A DNA stretch of 64,000 bases from Nitrobacteraceae bacterium AZCC 2146 (GCA_036924855.1 JBAGRP010000001.1:4712001-4776000), one strand, 5' to 3'. Positions 44,129-54,626 are shown, numbered from the stretch's first letter. Notes: generated from the sequence alone by a model not told the origin. Numbers and translations: made by a program.

Positions 44129-44538
44129 CGCTTCTCTTCTCTCGGCCGACCATGATCGGCCTACCTCAACACCATATAGTATGGGGAGCGGATTCAGACA
44201 TATTGTCGGCAATAAGTTAACCAAAACAAAAGCTTTGTCTTCAGCCCTACCCCGCAACCGGCCGTGTTTGGCACGCCGGGTATGAACCGCAGCCTAACGT
44301 CGCTAGCTTGCCCGAATGTTTCAACGAGTCGTCCCGGCCAAGTGAGCCAACGGGTCCGGCCTCCGGCCGGCCCGACGACAGGCTCCGTGAACGCTGAGCC
44401 CAAGGGTCTTCAGATGCTTTTTATCGCCAGCGAGGTTAGAGGTTGTAGATCCCGGCTCGCGCTCGCAAGAGCTCGCTTGGCCGGGACGACGTGTGGATAG
44501 GCCCTGCCTTTTCCAACGATTCCCTCTACATTGCCGCC
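44129..44538. other. Gene-free region between LppC-type lipoprotein and rsmI
   Basis: 410 bases between divergent genes. The first 100 bases are relatively AT-rich (for example ATAAGTTAACCAAAACAAAA at 44211-44230) and form the likely promoter zone of the lipoprotein gene. The part from 44328 to 44490 is a palindromic repeat related to families A and B. The last 48 bases precede rsmI. Confidence 0.6.
44328..44490. repeat. Intergenic palindromic repeat, chimeric A/B type
   Basis: About 163 bp closed by perfect 15-bp arms GTCGTCCCGGCCAAG (44328-44342) and CTTGGCCGGGACGAC (44476-44490). Inside the left half lies the module GAGCCAACGGGTC ... GACAGGCTCCG that also occurs in both family A copies. 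The right part has GATCCCGGCTCGCGCTCGC, as in family B. The element thus combines ends and core modules of different repeat families. Confidence 0.8.
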
Positions 44539-45478
<940 letters not shown>

Positions 45479-45492
<14 letters not shown>

Positions 45493-45892
45493 CGACGCCT
45501 CCGCTCCCTCCAAGGCGGCGAAAGTCGCTGCGCCCGAGCGCGTCGCCGCGTTCAATACCGGTCTCTCGGCCGAAAGCCGCGCCGCGGCGATGCTGCTGGC
45601 CAAGGGCTATCGCATCCAGGCGCGGCGGTTTCGCACCCCCTATGGCGAGATCGACATCGTCGCGCGCAAGCGCCATCTGATCGCCTTTGTCGAGGTCAAG
45701 GCCCGCGCCCGGCTCGACGACGCCGCCTATGCGGTGACGCCGCGGCAGCAGGCGCGAATCATCGACGCCGCCCAGGCCTGGCTGATGGCGCATCCCGAAC
45801 ATGCGGAATTCGAGCTGCGCTTCGACGTCATGCTGATTGCGCCGGGACATCTGCCACGCCATCTGTTAGCGGCATTCGACGCCAGCACCTGA
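45479..45892 (+). CDS. yraN: UPF0102 family protein YraN (nuclease-like fold)
   Basis: 137 residues. PD-(D/E)xK-like core is visible: [20 protein letters not shown] then FVEVKAR, with Glu, Asp and Glu-x-Lys in the positions expected for a Holliday-junction-resolvase-type nuclease. Activity has not been shown for most family members. The N-terminal 20 residues are Lys/Ala-rich. It starts inside rsmI and is followed by gshB after 38 bases, so the three form an operon. Confidence 0.93.
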
Positions 45893-45930
45893 TCCGCCTC
45901 CTCCCGACATCAACTCCGGACCCCCCTCGC

Positions 45931-46872
45931 ATGACCTTGAACGTCGCCGTCCAGATGGACCCCATCGCACGCATCAACTTTCGCGGCGATTCGACCTTTG
46001 CGATGCTGCTGGAGGCGCAGAAGCGCGGCCACACGCTGTCCTATTACACCCCGGACAAGCTTTCGCTGCGCGGCGAGGAGGTGGTGGCGCCAGTGCAGAA
46101 GCTCACGGTGCGCGATGCCGAAGGTGACTACTTCACCCTCGGCGAATCCACACGTACCAACATGGAATCCTTCGACGTGGTGCTGCTGCGGCAGGATCCG
46201 CCATTCGATCTCGCTTACATCACCTCGACGCATCTGCTCGAACGAATTCACCCGAAGACGCTGGTGGTCAACGATCCCGCCAGCGTGCGCAACGCGCCGG
46301 AAAAAATCTTCGTGATGGATTTCTCCGACCTGATGCCGCCGACGCTGATCTCACGCGACATGGCGGAGATCAATTCGTTCCGCGCCGAGCACGGCGCCGT
46401 GGTGATGAAACCGCTGCATGGCCATGGCGGCGCTGCGGTGTTTCGTGTGCTGCCGCAGGACATGAATTTCGGCTCGCTCTACGACATGTTTTCCGTGACC
46501 TTCAAGGAACCCTGGGTGATCCAGCGCTTCCTCCCCGAAGTGAAGCACGGCGACAAGCGCATCATCCTGATCGACGGCGAATTCGCCGGCGCAGTGAATC
46601 GCGTGCCGGCCGAAGACGATCTGCGTTCCAACATGGTGCGCGGCGGCGCGGCCAAAGCCACCGAGCTGTCGCCGCGCGAGCGCGAGATTTGCGCGCGACT
46701 GGCGCCGGCGCTGCGCGAGCGCGGGTTGTTGTTCGTTGGCATCGACGTCATCGACGGCAATCTCACCGAGATCAACGTGACCTCGCCGACCGGCATTCGC
46801 GCCATTGCAAAATTGGGCGGGCCGGACGTGGCAGCCAAACTCTGGGACGTGATTGAAGCGAAGCGGGGCTGA
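45931..46872 (+). CDS. gshB: Glutathione synthetase
   Basis: 313 residues. Joins glycine to gamma-glutamylcysteine with ATP. The N-terminal domain ([20 protein letters not shown]) and the ATP-grasp domain ([59 protein letters not shown]) are complete and of standard length. It is the third gene of the rsmI-yraN-gshB run. The start ATG at 45931 lacks a strong ribosome site but matches the family. Confidence 0.97.
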   Translation: MTLNVAVQMDPIARINFRGDSTFAMLLEAQKRGHTLSYYTPDKLSLRGEEVVAPVQKLTVRDAEGDYFTLGESTRTNMESFDVVLLRQDPPFDLAYITSTHLLERIHPKTLVVNDPASVRNAPEKIFVMDFSDLMPPTLISRDMAEINSFRAEHGAVVMKPLHGHGGAAVFRVLPQDMNFGSLYDMFSVTFKEPWVIQRFLPEVKHGDKRIILIDGEFAGAVNRVPAEDDLRSNMVRGGAAKATELSPREREICARLAPALRERGLLFVGIDVIDGNLTEINVTSPTGIRAIAKLGGPDVAAKLWDVIEAKRG

Positions 46873-46890
46873 TTCGCACCGCGGAGGCGC

Positions 46891-47568
46891 CTAGTCGCGT
46901 GAGAACACCCGGATTCCAGCGGGCCATTGACGCCCGCCATCGATGCGGCTCGCCCCGATCTCCCACCCGGCCCCGCCCCAGACGACATCGACGGCTCCCA
47001 GCACACCTGCGGCATCGCGCGCGTAGAAGATATTGGGCACGGCCGTCGTCAGCAGGGCGCCCGGTTCGCCATGGGCCTGAAGTCTCAGGCTGCACCAGAT
47101 CGCGCCGAGCTGCGTCTCGTGGCGATCCCCGAGGGCACCGATGATTTCGGCATCGCGCGAGGCCCGGCCCAGCGTGAAGACCTGCAGCGGGGCATCGGCG
47201 ACGCGGTTTTCGATCTTGCCGCCATAGCGCTGCGCGAATGTCGCGCCGAGCCAGGAAATCCCCACATCGGCCATCGGCGAGGTATCCAGCCGGAAGTGCT
47301 CGCGGACGGCAAAACTGTCGGCGGCTGGAAGCGCCGACGTGGTTGGCGGATCAAAAGCCTCGTTCGATCGCGGCAGCGCGGTGCAGGAAAGCCTGGCCTG
47401 CCGGATCAGTATCCCGGAGCCTCCACCCGCTTGCGCCTCTCCCGATGCGCCGCTGCGGTCCGCTGGGAAGGCCGGAGCCTGCTGGGCCACAGGGGTCTCG
47501 GACAGTGCTGCCTCAGCGTGCAAAACAACCAGCATCGACCCCAGCAACCGGCCAATCCGATGCAGCAT
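46891..47568 (-). CDS. Secreted protein of unknown function
   Basis: 225 residues. An N-terminal hydrophobic segment (MLHRIGRLLGSMLVVLHAEA) reads as a signal peptide with cleavage near 22. The next 50 residues are Gly/Ala/Pro-rich and low in complexity, and the remaining 150 form a possible beta-rich domain (ADVGISWLGATFAQRYGGKI, VWGGAGWEIGASRIDGG). Two cysteines are present in the mature part. No family is recognised. It converges on gshB; its promoter region contains a CtrA-type motif (47635) and an AT palindrome. Confidence 0.68.
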   Translation of the reverse strand: MLHRIGRLLGSMLVVLHAEAALSETPVAQQAPAFPADRSGASGEAQAGGGSGILIRQARLSCTALPRSNEAFDPPTTSALPAADSFAVREHFRLDTSPMADVGISWLGATFAQRYGGKIENRVADAPLQVFTLGRASRDAEIIGALGDRHETQLGAIWCSLRLQAHGEPGALLTTAVPNIFYARDAAGVLGAVDVVWGGAGWEIGASRIDGGRQWPAGIRVFSRD

Positions 47569-47634
47569 GTGATTCTCCCCAATCCCAAGTTCCGGATCAA
47601 GGTAAACGACGCTACGCCTAAGTAAATCTATCTG

Positions 47635-47650
47635 TTAACATTTGGTTAAC
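47635..47650 (+). promoter_or_regulatory. CtrA-type binding motif
   Basis: TTAA at 47635-47638, seven bases (CATTTGG), then TTAAC at 47646-47650: a perfect match to the alphaproteobacterial CtrA consensus TTAA-N7-TTAAC. It lies 67 bases before the secreted-protein start (minus) and 173 bases before comM (plus), so either gene could be the target. CtrA is the cell-cycle master regulator in this class. Confidence 0.6.
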
Positions 47651-47651
47651 C

Positions 47652-47672
47652 ATAAATATCGAGGATATTTAT
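47652..47672. repeat. AT-rich 9-bp perfect palindrome
   Basis: Arms ATAAATATC (47652-47660) and GATATTTAT (47664-47672) around GAG, one base after the CtrA-type motif. The surrounding 47615-47770 is far more AT-rich than the rest of the window. It is a candidate operator or promoter element. Confidence 0.55.
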
Positions 47673-47822
47673 AAGTAATTCTTAGTAGTATTAGATTAAT
47701 TACTTTCCTATCGTGCCCGGAATTACATTCTGAATTACTCCAATACTTCTTGCCCGATGTTCCCTTAATGTTCTTGCGGAAAGAGCCGCAACGCGCTACC
47801 TTTGGTTGTGGCGAGGGCACCC

Positions 47823-49361
47823 ATGGTTCAGCGCGTTTCCACCGTAGCCTTTGAAGGCATCGAGGCCCGCGCCGTCGATGTGCAGGTGCAGGTCGTGCCC
47901 GGCCTGCCCAACTTTTTGATCGTGGGCCTGCCGGACAAGGCGGTGTCCGAGGCCCGCGAGCGGGTCCGCTCGGCGCTGATCGCCTCCGGCCTGGCACTGC
48001 CGGCGCGGCGGATCATCGTCAACCTGGCGCCGGCCGACCTACCGAAGGAAGGCAGCCACTACGACCTGCCGATCGCGCTGGGCCTGATGGCGGCGATCGG
48101 CGCGATCCCGCCGGATGCGCTTGCGGGGTTTACCGTACTCGGCGAACTCGGCCTCGACGGCTCGATCGCGCCGGTGGCCGGCGTGCTGCCGGCGGCGATC
48201 GGCGCCAATGCGCGCGACGAGGGCCTGATCTGTCCGGCGGCCTGCGGTGCCGAGGCGGCGTGGGCCAGCCCCGACATCCAGATCATCGCGGCGCATTCGC
48301 TGATCCAGATCGCCAATCACTTCAAGGGCACGCAGGTGCTGTCGCGGCCGCAGCCGAAGGTGCATGCGCGCGAAGCCGCCTTGCTCGACCTGCGCGACAT
48401 CAAAGGCCAGGAAAGCGCCAAGCGGGCGCTGGAGATCGCCGCCGCCGGTGGGCATCACCTGCTGATGGCGGGATCGCCCGGCGCCGGCAAATCGATGCTG
48501 GCGGCGCGGCTGCCGTCGATCCTGCCGCCGCTGTCACCGGCCGAACTGCTCGAAGTCTCTATGATCGCGTCGGTGGCCGGCGAGATCAAGGACGGCGCAC
48601 TCACCGCGCGGCGGCCGTTCCGCGCGCCACATCATTCCGCCAGCATGGCGGCGCTGACCGGCGGCGGCATCCGCGCCAGGCCCGGCGAGATTTCGCTGGC
48701 GCATCAGGGCGTGTTGTTCCTCGACGAACTGCCGGAGTTCGATCCGCGGGTGCTGGATTCGCTGCGCGCGCCGCTGGAAAACGGCGAGGTCGCGGTGTCG
48801 CGCGCCAATCACCGCGTCACCTATCCCGCCCGCTTCATGCTGGTGGCCGCGATGAATCCGTGCCGCTGCGGCCATGCCTTCGAGCCCGGCTTTGCCTGCA
48901 AGCGCGGCCGCATCGACCGCTGCACCGCGGATTATCAGGCGCGGATTTCAGGCCCGCTGATGGACCGCATCGACCTGCGCATCGAGGTGCCGGCCGTCAC
49001 CGCCGCCGACCTGATCCTGCCGCCGCCCGCGGAAGGTTCGGCCGAAGTCGCCGCGCGCGTCGCCGCGGCGCGCGATATTCAAACAGCCCGTTATGCCGCG
49101 GCCGGACTGACCGATGTCCGCACCAATGCCTCGGCGCCGGCGTCGGTGCTGGAAGTGGTGGCGCAGCCGGACGCGCAGGGTCTCGCGATGTTGCGCGACG
49201 CCGCCGAGACGATGCGGCTGACCGCGCGCGGCTATCATCGCGTGCTGCGCGTTGCGCGCACGCTGGCCGATCTCGACGGCGCCGAGAAAATCGGCCGGCT
49301 GCACCTGGCCGAAGCGCTGTCGTACCGGGCGCTGGCCGAAGACGTCCGCCGCGCCGCGTAA
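47823..49361 (+). CDS. comM: YifB/ComM family Mg-chelatase-like AAA+ ATPase
   Basis: 512 residues. A Lon-protease-like N-terminal domain (residues 1-170, PNFLIVGLPDKAVSEARERV) precedes the AAA+ module with Walker A GSPGAGKS (217-224), Walker B GVLFLDELPEF and a C-terminal Mg-chelatase domain (MRLTARGYHRVLRVARTLAD). In naturally transformable bacteria ComM is a hexameric helicase that promotes branch migration of incoming DNA; in others its job is unclear. The ATG at 47823 follows GAGGG. The 5' region is the AT-rich patch with the CtrA-type motif. Confidence 0.94.
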   Translation: MVQRVSTVAFEGIEARAVDVQVQVVPGLPNFLIVGLPDKAVSEARERVRSALIASGLALPARRIIVNLAPADLPKEGSHYDLPIALGLMAAIGAIPPDALAGFTVLGELGLDGSIAPVAGVLPAAIGANARDEGLICPAACGAEAAWASPDIQIIAAHSLIQIANHFKGTQVLSRPQPKVHAREAALLDLRDIKGQESAKRALEIAAAGGHHLLMAGSPGAGKSMLAARLPSILPPLSPAELLEVSMIASVAGEIKDGALTARRPFRAPHHSASMAALTGGGIRARPGEISLAHQGVLFLDELPEFDPRVLDSLRAPLENGEVAVSRANHRVTYPARFMLVAAMNPCRCGHAFEPGFACKRGRIDRCTADYQARISGPLMDRIDLRIEVPAVTAADLILPPPAEGSAEVAARVAAARDIQTARYAAAGLTDVRTNASAPASVLEVVAQPDAQGLAMLRDAAETMRLTARGYHRVLRVARTLADLDGAEKIGRLHLAEALSYRALAEDVRRAA

Positions 49362-49474
49362 GATTTCATCCGCACAGACGCCCATCCGGCTACCGTCAAC
49401 CCGACGGTAACGAGTTTTCTTTACACTCCGCTCACCATAACCCCGGAACTTGGGGCCAAGGCGAGTAGCGTGTC

Positions 49475-49939
49475 ATGTTGCGTTTCAAAATTCTGGCTTC
49501 GACGATTCCGCTGGTGCTGGCCGCGTTCTTCGCACGCGGCGAGTTGGTGCCGGGCACGCGGCCCTGCATCTCGACCGGCGAAACCTCTGTACAGATTGCT
49601 CCAACACCGTGGCAGGCACAGCTTCATGTCAGCTTCACCGACGATCCCGTCATCGCAACGGTGCGGGTGCAGATCGTCGATGCCGCCGAAGCCGCCGACT
49701 TCGCCGTGGTCGATGACATCGACAGCGCGGAAGCCGGTGCCTGTGACGTCACCGCCGCGACGCGCTTCATCGCCATCTCGGCGTCGCCCTCAGCCGCGGA
49801 GCCGGTGATCTACCTCTCCGACAACGGCAATGCCGACTACCGGATCTTCGTGAAATCCAGGACCTTCACGCCGCGCGACGCCGCGGCCCTGATCGTCGGC
49901 GCCCGCGGCGGCCATGCCCATATGGCTGCGGCGCTCTGA
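49475..49939 (+). CDS. Small secreted protein of unknown function
   Basis: 154 residues with an N-terminal hydrophobic segment (FKILASTIPLVLAAFFARG) that could be a signal peptide or anchor. The remainder is a compact beta-rich domain (PWQAQLHVSFTDDPVIATVR, VIYLSDNGNADYRIFVKSRT) with two cysteines (RPCISTG and GACDVT) that could pair. The gene follows comM by 113 bases and precedes the hybrid kinase. A function is not recognised. Confidence 0.75.
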   Translation: MLRFKILASTIPLVLAAFFARGELVPGTRPCISTGETSVQIAPTPWQAQLHVSFTDDPVIATVRVQIVDAAEAADFAVVDDIDSAEAGACDVTAATRFIAISASPSAAEPVIYLSDNGNADYRIFVKSRTFTPRDAAALIVGARGGHAHMAAAL

Positions 49940-50114
49940 ATTCGACTTTAACGATTGATCAACCATGTCTGTAGCGAGCGGGATGAAGTCGCGCGCTCGC
50001 AAACAGTTGGCAACGACATCCCCGCATTCTCCCTGACGTCCCGCGTGCCCAGATCGCGATGGACGCTTGCCCACGCAGCGCGGGCGATGACAGGCAATGT
50101 CGGGGTGGGTAGTC

Positions 50115-52364
50115 GTGAAGCTTTTCCGGATCAAGGTACGCTTGCGCCACTTCGCTCGCCACCATCCGTGGCTGAGCTTCGCGATCCGCTCGTTCGTGAT
50201 GTTCTCGGCCGCGTTTGGCGGCGCCTATGGCTTCATCGCCGGCAGCAGGTCGGAAAATTCCGGCTACGATCCGCATGCCTTTGCGATCGGCGCCAGCTTT
50301 CTGTTCGCGGTGGCTTGCGTGGCTTTGGCCAGCCTGAGCATGCGGATGCGTTTTATGGCCAAGCGGATGCGCAAGCTGGCGGTTCACAACGAAGCGCTGG
50401 TCGATCGCAACTGGGAGCTGAAAGAGGCCGAGGAGCGCGCCCGCAGCCTGTTTGAGTCGCAGGGCGACCTGATCGTGATTCGCGACACCGAAGGCTGCAT
50501 CAGCTTCGTCAACGACGCCTATTGCACCCTGGCGGAGCGATCGCGCGAACAACTGGTCGGCAGTCGCTTTGAGCTACAGATTCTCGAACAGGGCGAGACC
50601 GCGAACGAACCCAACGGCACCAGCATCTACGACCAGAAGATCGTCACCGCAGCGGGGCCGCGCTGGATTGCCTGGCGCGAAGGCCTGGTGCGCATCGATG
50701 CCGGACATCCCGCCGAGCTGCAAAGCGTCGGCCGCGACGTCACCGATCGCACCGAGACCGAACGCGCGCTCGGCGAAGCCCGCGATATCGCCAATGCCGC
50801 CAACCGCGCCAAGTCGCGTTTTCTCGCGATGGCTTCGCATGAAATCCGCACGCCGCTGAACGGCATCATCGGCATGAGCGGACTGCTGCTCGATACGCCG
50901 CTGACGCCGGAGCAGACCACCTACGCCAAGGCCGTGAAGACATCGGGCGATGCGCTGCTGTCGCTGATCGAGGAACTGCTGGACTATTCCAAGATCGAAG
51001 CCGGCAAGATCGACCTCGAACAACGCCCGTTCGCGCTGGCCGCGCTGATCGAGGACATCACCGAATTGCTGGCGCCGCGCGCGCAGGCCCGCAACCTCGA
51101 GATCGCCGCCTATGTGGACGAGCGGCTGCCGCTGGAAGTCATCGGTGATGCCCCGCGATTGCGCCAAGTGCTGCTCAACCTCGCCGGCAACGCCATCAAA
51201 TTCACCTCGACCGGCGGCGTTGCGCTGATCGTCGAGCCCGGCATTTCGCCGAACGAGATCAGCTTCCTGGTGCGCGACACCGGCATCGGCATCGCGCCGG
51301 AAGCGCAGCAACGGATCTTTCGCGAGTTCGAACAGGCCGACGAGGGCACCGCGCGCAATTACGGCGGCACCGGCCTCGGCCTCAGCATCAGCGAGCGCAT
51401 CGTCAAGCGCATGAACGGCCGCATCACGCTGCAAAGCCAGCCCGGCGTCGGTTCGACCTTCGAGGTATCGATCCCGCTGGCCGCCAGCGATGGCGATGGT
51501 GACCGCAAGACCTTCGTGGCGCCCGACCTTACCGGCCAGTCGGTGATGCTGGTGGCGCCGCAGACCATCGAGGCGACGTTGACGGCACGGCGGCTGGAGC
51601 GCTGGGGTGCGCAGACCTGCACGGTGTCGGATCTCGCGGTGGCGCAGGCGCTGCTGCCCGAGCGATCCTGGCATGCGATACTGATCGACCGGGCGCTGGG
51701 CGCCGCCGATGTCGAACGTCTCGCCGAGATGGCGAAGCCCTACGCGATCCAGCGCATCGTGATGTTTACGCCGGCGATGCGGCACGAATTGCAGCCCGCG
51801 GTGACCGCCGCTTTCACCGGCTATCTGGTGAAGCCGCTGCGTGCGGCGTCGCTGGCGGCGCGGCTGACGCTGGCGCCGGAAACGCCGTCACCAACAATGG
51901 CGATCGATGATCTGTTCGAACAGGAGCCGATCGCGACCGAGCGGCCGGCCAACTCACACAGCCTTTCGATTCTCGTCGCCGAAGACAACGAGATCAATGC
52001 GCTGCTGATGCGCTCGTTGCTGGCACGGCTCGGCCATCACGCCGTCATCACCACCAATGGCGACGAGGCGCTGGAATCCTGGCTGGCATCGGATTCCGCC
52101 GGCACGCCCTATGATCTGGTGCTGATGGATATCCAGATGCCGAAGCTCGACGGCATCGAGACCGCCAAGCGGATTCGCGCCCGCGAGGCCGGCCAGCGCG
52201 GGCGGCGCACACCGATCCTGGCCTTGACCGCTAACACGTTGGTGGAAGATCGCTATGCCTGCTTCGAAGCCGGCATGGATGGCTTCCTCGTCAAGCCGCT
52301 GGATCGCGAGAAGCTGGCTGAAGCGCTGGCTGGTCTTGCGGCGTCGCGACACCTCGCAGCCTGA
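50115..52364 (+). CDS. Hybrid sensor histidine kinase with PAS and two receiver modules
   Basis: 749 residues from a GTG at 50115 with GGGGTGG upstream; an ATG at 50097 is the alternative. Two membrane helices (about 20-45 and 58-78) are separated by a short loop, so the signal is probably internal. They are followed by a PAS domain (about 105-205), HisKA with His in MASHEIRTPLNGII (about 240), HATPase_c (GNAIKFTS, DTGIGI, GGTGLGLSI), a degenerate receiver (about 475-590; VAPQT in place of the acidic pair) and a complete receiver (AEDNEINALL, LMDIQMPKLDG, LALTANT, FLVKPLD). No partner regulator adjoins. Confidence 0.93.
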   Translation: MKLFRIKVRLRHFARHHPWLSFAIRSFVMFSAAFGGAYGFIAGSRSENSGYDPHAFAIGASFLFAVACVALASLSMRMRFMAKRMRKLAVHNEALVDRNWELKEAEERARSLFESQGDLIVIRDTEGCISFVNDAYCTLAERSREQLVGSRFELQILEQGETANEPNGTSIYDQKIVTAAGPRWIAWREGLVRIDAGHPAELQSVGRDVTDRTETERALGEARDIANAANRAKSRFLAMASHEIRTPLNGIIGMSGLLLDTPLTPEQTTYAKAVKTSGDALLSLIEELLDYSKIEAGKIDLEQRPFALAALIEDITELLAPRAQARNLEIAAYVDERLPLEVIGDAPRLRQVLLNLAGNAIKFTSTGGVALIVEPGISPNEISFLVRDTGIGIAPEAQQRIFREFEQADEGTARNYGGTGLGLSISERIVKRMNGRITLQSQPGVGSTFEVSIPLAASDGDGDRKTFVAPDLTGQSVMLVAPQTIEATLTARRLERWGAQTCTVSDLAVAQALLPERSWHAILIDRALGAADVERLAEMAKPYAIQRIVMFTPAMRHELQPAVTAAFTGYLVKPLRAASLAARLTLAPETPSPTMAIDDLFEQEPIATERPANSHSLSILVAEDNEINALLMRSLLARLGHHAVITTNGDEALESWLASDSAGTPYDLVLMDIQMPKLDGIETAKRIRAREAGQRGRRTPILALTANTLVEDRYACFEAGMDGFLVKPLDREKLAEALAGLAASRHLAA

Positions 52365-52491
52365 TCATCCCCTGTTGTCATATTCCGTCCATGCGGCCGT
52401 CACACGGCTGTTGAGCGCGCGTGATGTCTAATTCCTGAAGGCCGCATCGATTCGAATCGGATGTCTGCGGCCCAAGGTGATTGGGTTGGGG

Positions 52492-53448
52492 ATGGCCATG
52501 CAGGGCAACGAACTGGCGCGACCGAAACAGGGCTTTATGCAGATGCTGCGGCCGCAGAACATGGGCGCGGCCGCGCACACTGCGATCACCTGGTTCAAGC
52601 CGCCGCTGCATATCGAAACCGTCGACGGTTTTCCGGCCCCACCGGCAACGCTCGGCCGGCTCGGCCCGCTGGAAGTGCGGCTGGCGCAGGACAAGCGCGA
52701 GGTGAAGCGCGCGCAGAAGCTGCGCTACAAGGTATTCTACAAGGACGGCACCGCCATCGCCGACGCAGCCACCCTGCTGGCGCGCCGCGACAAGGACGCC
52801 TTCGACAAGATCTGCGATCATCTGATGGTGATCGACCATGCCGCAAAGCCATCGCTATCAGGCAAGCAGCCGGTGGTCGGCACCTATCGCCTGCTGCAGC
52901 ATGAAACCGCGATCAAGCATGGCGGGTTCTATACCGAGAACGAATTCGATCTGTCGGGCATGATCGAGCGCCACGCCGGGCTGCGGTTTCTCGAGCTCGG
53001 CCGTTCCTGCGTGCTGCCGCGCTATCGCAACAAGCGCACCGTCGAGCTGCTGTGGCAGGGCATCTGGAGCTATGTGCGGCAAAATCGCTTCGACGTGATG
53101 ATCGGCTGCGCCAGCTTTGAAGGCACCGATCCCGACCGGCTGGCGCTGCCGCTGTCGTTCCTGCATCACCACGCCCGCGCCCCCGAAGCCTGGCGCGCCC
53201 GCGCGCATCCGTCGCGCTATGTCGAGATGAACCGGATGGCGAAGGAGGCGATCGATGCCAAGGCGGCGCTGCGTGCGCTGCCGCCGCTGATCAAGGGCTA
53301 TCTGCGGCTCGGCGCTCACATCGGCGACGGTGCGGTGATCGACCATCAGTTCGGCACAACGGACGTACTGATCGTGATGCCGGTTGCCGCCATCGGCGCC
53401 CGCTACATCGAGCATTTCAGCACCGATGCGTCGCGCCACGCGGCGTAG
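52492..53448 (+). CDS. GNAT N-acyltransferase, OlsB-like (ornithine lipid synthesis type)
   Basis: 318 residues. The core matches the acyl-transferring GNAT group that includes OlsB and hemolysin-like proteins: EVRLAQDKREVKRAQKLRYK, FDKICDHLMVIDH, VVGTYRLLQ, FLELGRSCVLPRYRNKRTVE and a C-terminal FGTTDVLIVMPVAAIGARYI. OlsB uses acyl-ACP to acylate the alpha-amino group of ornithine, the first step to ornithine lipids, which replace phospholipids in many Rhizobiales. OlsA is not in the window, so the lipid product is inferred. The start is the ATG at 52492 or 52498. Confidence 0.82.
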   Translation: MAMQGNELARPKQGFMQMLRPQNMGAAAHTAITWFKPPLHIETVDGFPAPPATLGRLGPLEVRLAQDKREVKRAQKLRYKVFYKDGTAIADAATLLARRDKDAFDKICDHLMVIDHAAKPSLSGKQPVVGTYRLLQHETAIKHGGFYTENEFDLSGMIERHAGLRFLELGRSCVLPRYRNKRTVELLWQGIWSYVRQNRFDVMIGCASFEGTDPDRLALPLSFLHHHARAPEAWRARAHPSRYVEMNRMAKEAIDAKAALRALPPLIKGYLRLGAHIGDGAVIDHQFGTTDVLIVMPVAAIGARYIEHFSTDASRHAA

Positions 53449-53473
53449 GAAATATCTGAGCAACGCTCGCGGC

Positions 53474-53572
53474 CCTCATGGTGAGGAGGCGCTTCTTCAG
53501 CGCCGTCTCGAACCATGTGGAGCTTGTGGCCCATCCTTCGAGACGCGCGAAGACGCGCTCCTCAGGATGAGG
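53474..53572. repeat. Intergenic repeat, family D
   Basis: About 99 bp with imperfect inverted arms CCTCATGGTGAGGAGGCGC ... CCATG and CATCCTTCGAGACGCGCGAA ... CTCCTCAGGATGAGG. The word CATCCTTCGAGACG with CTCAGGATGAGG is frequent in Nitrobacteraceae genomes. A shortened relative forms the terminator between dnaK and dnaJ (31209-31262). It separates the convergent acyltransferase and coaA genes. Confidence 0.8.
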
Positions 53573-53595
53573 AATACCTGTGGCGAGCGGTTTAA

Positions 53596-54549
53596 CTACA
53601 GCCGTCTCAGCGCGACATTCTCGACCACGTGGTCGGCGCCCTTTTTCAGGATCAGCGTCGCGCGGGGCCGCGTCGGCAGGATGTTGTCTTCGAGATTGGC
53701 GAGGTTGGTACGTTCCCAGATCGCCAGCGCCGTCGCGGTGGCTTCCTCGTCAGACAGCAAGGCGTAGCGATTGAAATACGATCGCGGATCGTGGAACGCG
53801 GTGTCGCGCAGCGCCAGGAAGCGGCGGACATACCAGTCGCGCAGCACCGGCTCATCGGCGTCGATATAGACCGAGAAATCGAAGAAGTCGGACACCACCG
53901 GCACCGCCTTGCCGTCGCGCGGCAGCCGGCCGGTCTGCAGCACATTGACGCCCTCGACGATCAGGATGTCCGGCTGCTCGACCTCGATCCACTTGTTGGG
54001 GACGATATCGTAGGTCAGATGCGAGTAGACCGGTGCCCGCACCGGCGAACGGCCGGCCTTGATGTCGCTGAGAAACGCCAGCAGCGTCGGCAGGTCGTAG
54101 CTTTCCGGAAAGCCCTTCTTCTGCATCAGGCCCTGGCGCTCGAGCACCGCATTGGGAAACAGGAAGCCATCTGTGGTGACGAGATCGACCTTCGGCCGCG
54201 GCGACCAGCGCGCCAACAGCGCCTGCAGCACACGCGCGGTGGTGGATTTACCGACCGCGACCGAGCCGGCGACGCCGATGATGTAGGGCATCTTGCGGTC
54301 CTCGATGCCCAAAAATCTTCGCTGCGCGTAATACAGCCGCTGTGTGGCGGTGACGTAGATCGATAGCAGACGCGACAGCGGCAGATAGATTTCCTCGACC
54401 TCCCTGAGATCGAGGCGATCATACATCGAGCGCAGCGCGGCGATCTCGCCGGCTTCCAGCGTCATCGGCGTATCCTCGCGCAGGGCTGCCCACTGCTCGC
54501 GCGAAAAGTTCCGGTAGGGATTGTATTGCTGCTCTGCCCGCATATCCAT
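53596..54549 (-). CDS. coaA: Type I pantothenate kinase
   Basis: 317 residues from the ATG at 54549. First and rate-setting step of CoA synthesis. Walker A is [18 protein letters not shown] (about 97-114), followed by [30 protein letters not shown] and [17 protein letters not shown]. Type I enzymes are inhibited by CoA, so feedback control is likely. The ATG is 22 bases after a family C palindrome; the frame extends into that palindrome but this is not coding in relatives. It is the last gene of the his-coaA run. Confidence 0.96.
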   Translation of the reverse strand: MDMRAEQQYNPYRNFSREQWAALREDTPMTLEAGEIAALRSMYDRLDLREVEEIYLPLSRLLSIYVTATQRLYYAQRRFLGIEDRKMPYIIGVAGSVAVGKSTTARVLQALLARWSPRPKVDLVTTDGFLFPNAVLERQGLMQKKGFPESYDLPTLLAFLSDIKAGRSPVRAPVYSHLTYDIVPNKWIEVEQPDILIVEGVNVLQTGRLPRDGKAVPVVSDFFDFSVYIDADEPVLRDWYVRRFLALRDTAFHDPRSYFNRYALLSDEEATATALAIWERTNLANLEDNILPTRPRATLILKKGADHVVENVALRRL

Positions 54550-54571
54550 GAAGCAGTTCCCATCTAATTGG

Positions 54572-54617
54572 GCATGATCTGGATCCGAAAACCGGAATCC
54601 ACTTTTCGGGATCATGC
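54572..54617. repeat. Short palindrome, family C copy 2
   Basis: 46 bp with GCATGATC and GATCATGC at the ends and inner CCGAAAACCGG opposite CACTTTTCGG, a reverse-oriented copy of the element at 10262-10306. It fills the 77-base gap between hisE and coaA and could act as a stem-loop that separates their expression. Confidence 0.85.
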
Positions 54618-54626
54618 CCCGCGTGA

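Noticed and set aside
48260..49468. 402-codon frame within comM
   Set aside because: Arg/Gly/Ala-rich shifted reading of the comM sequence; ComM motifs are complete in the other frame.
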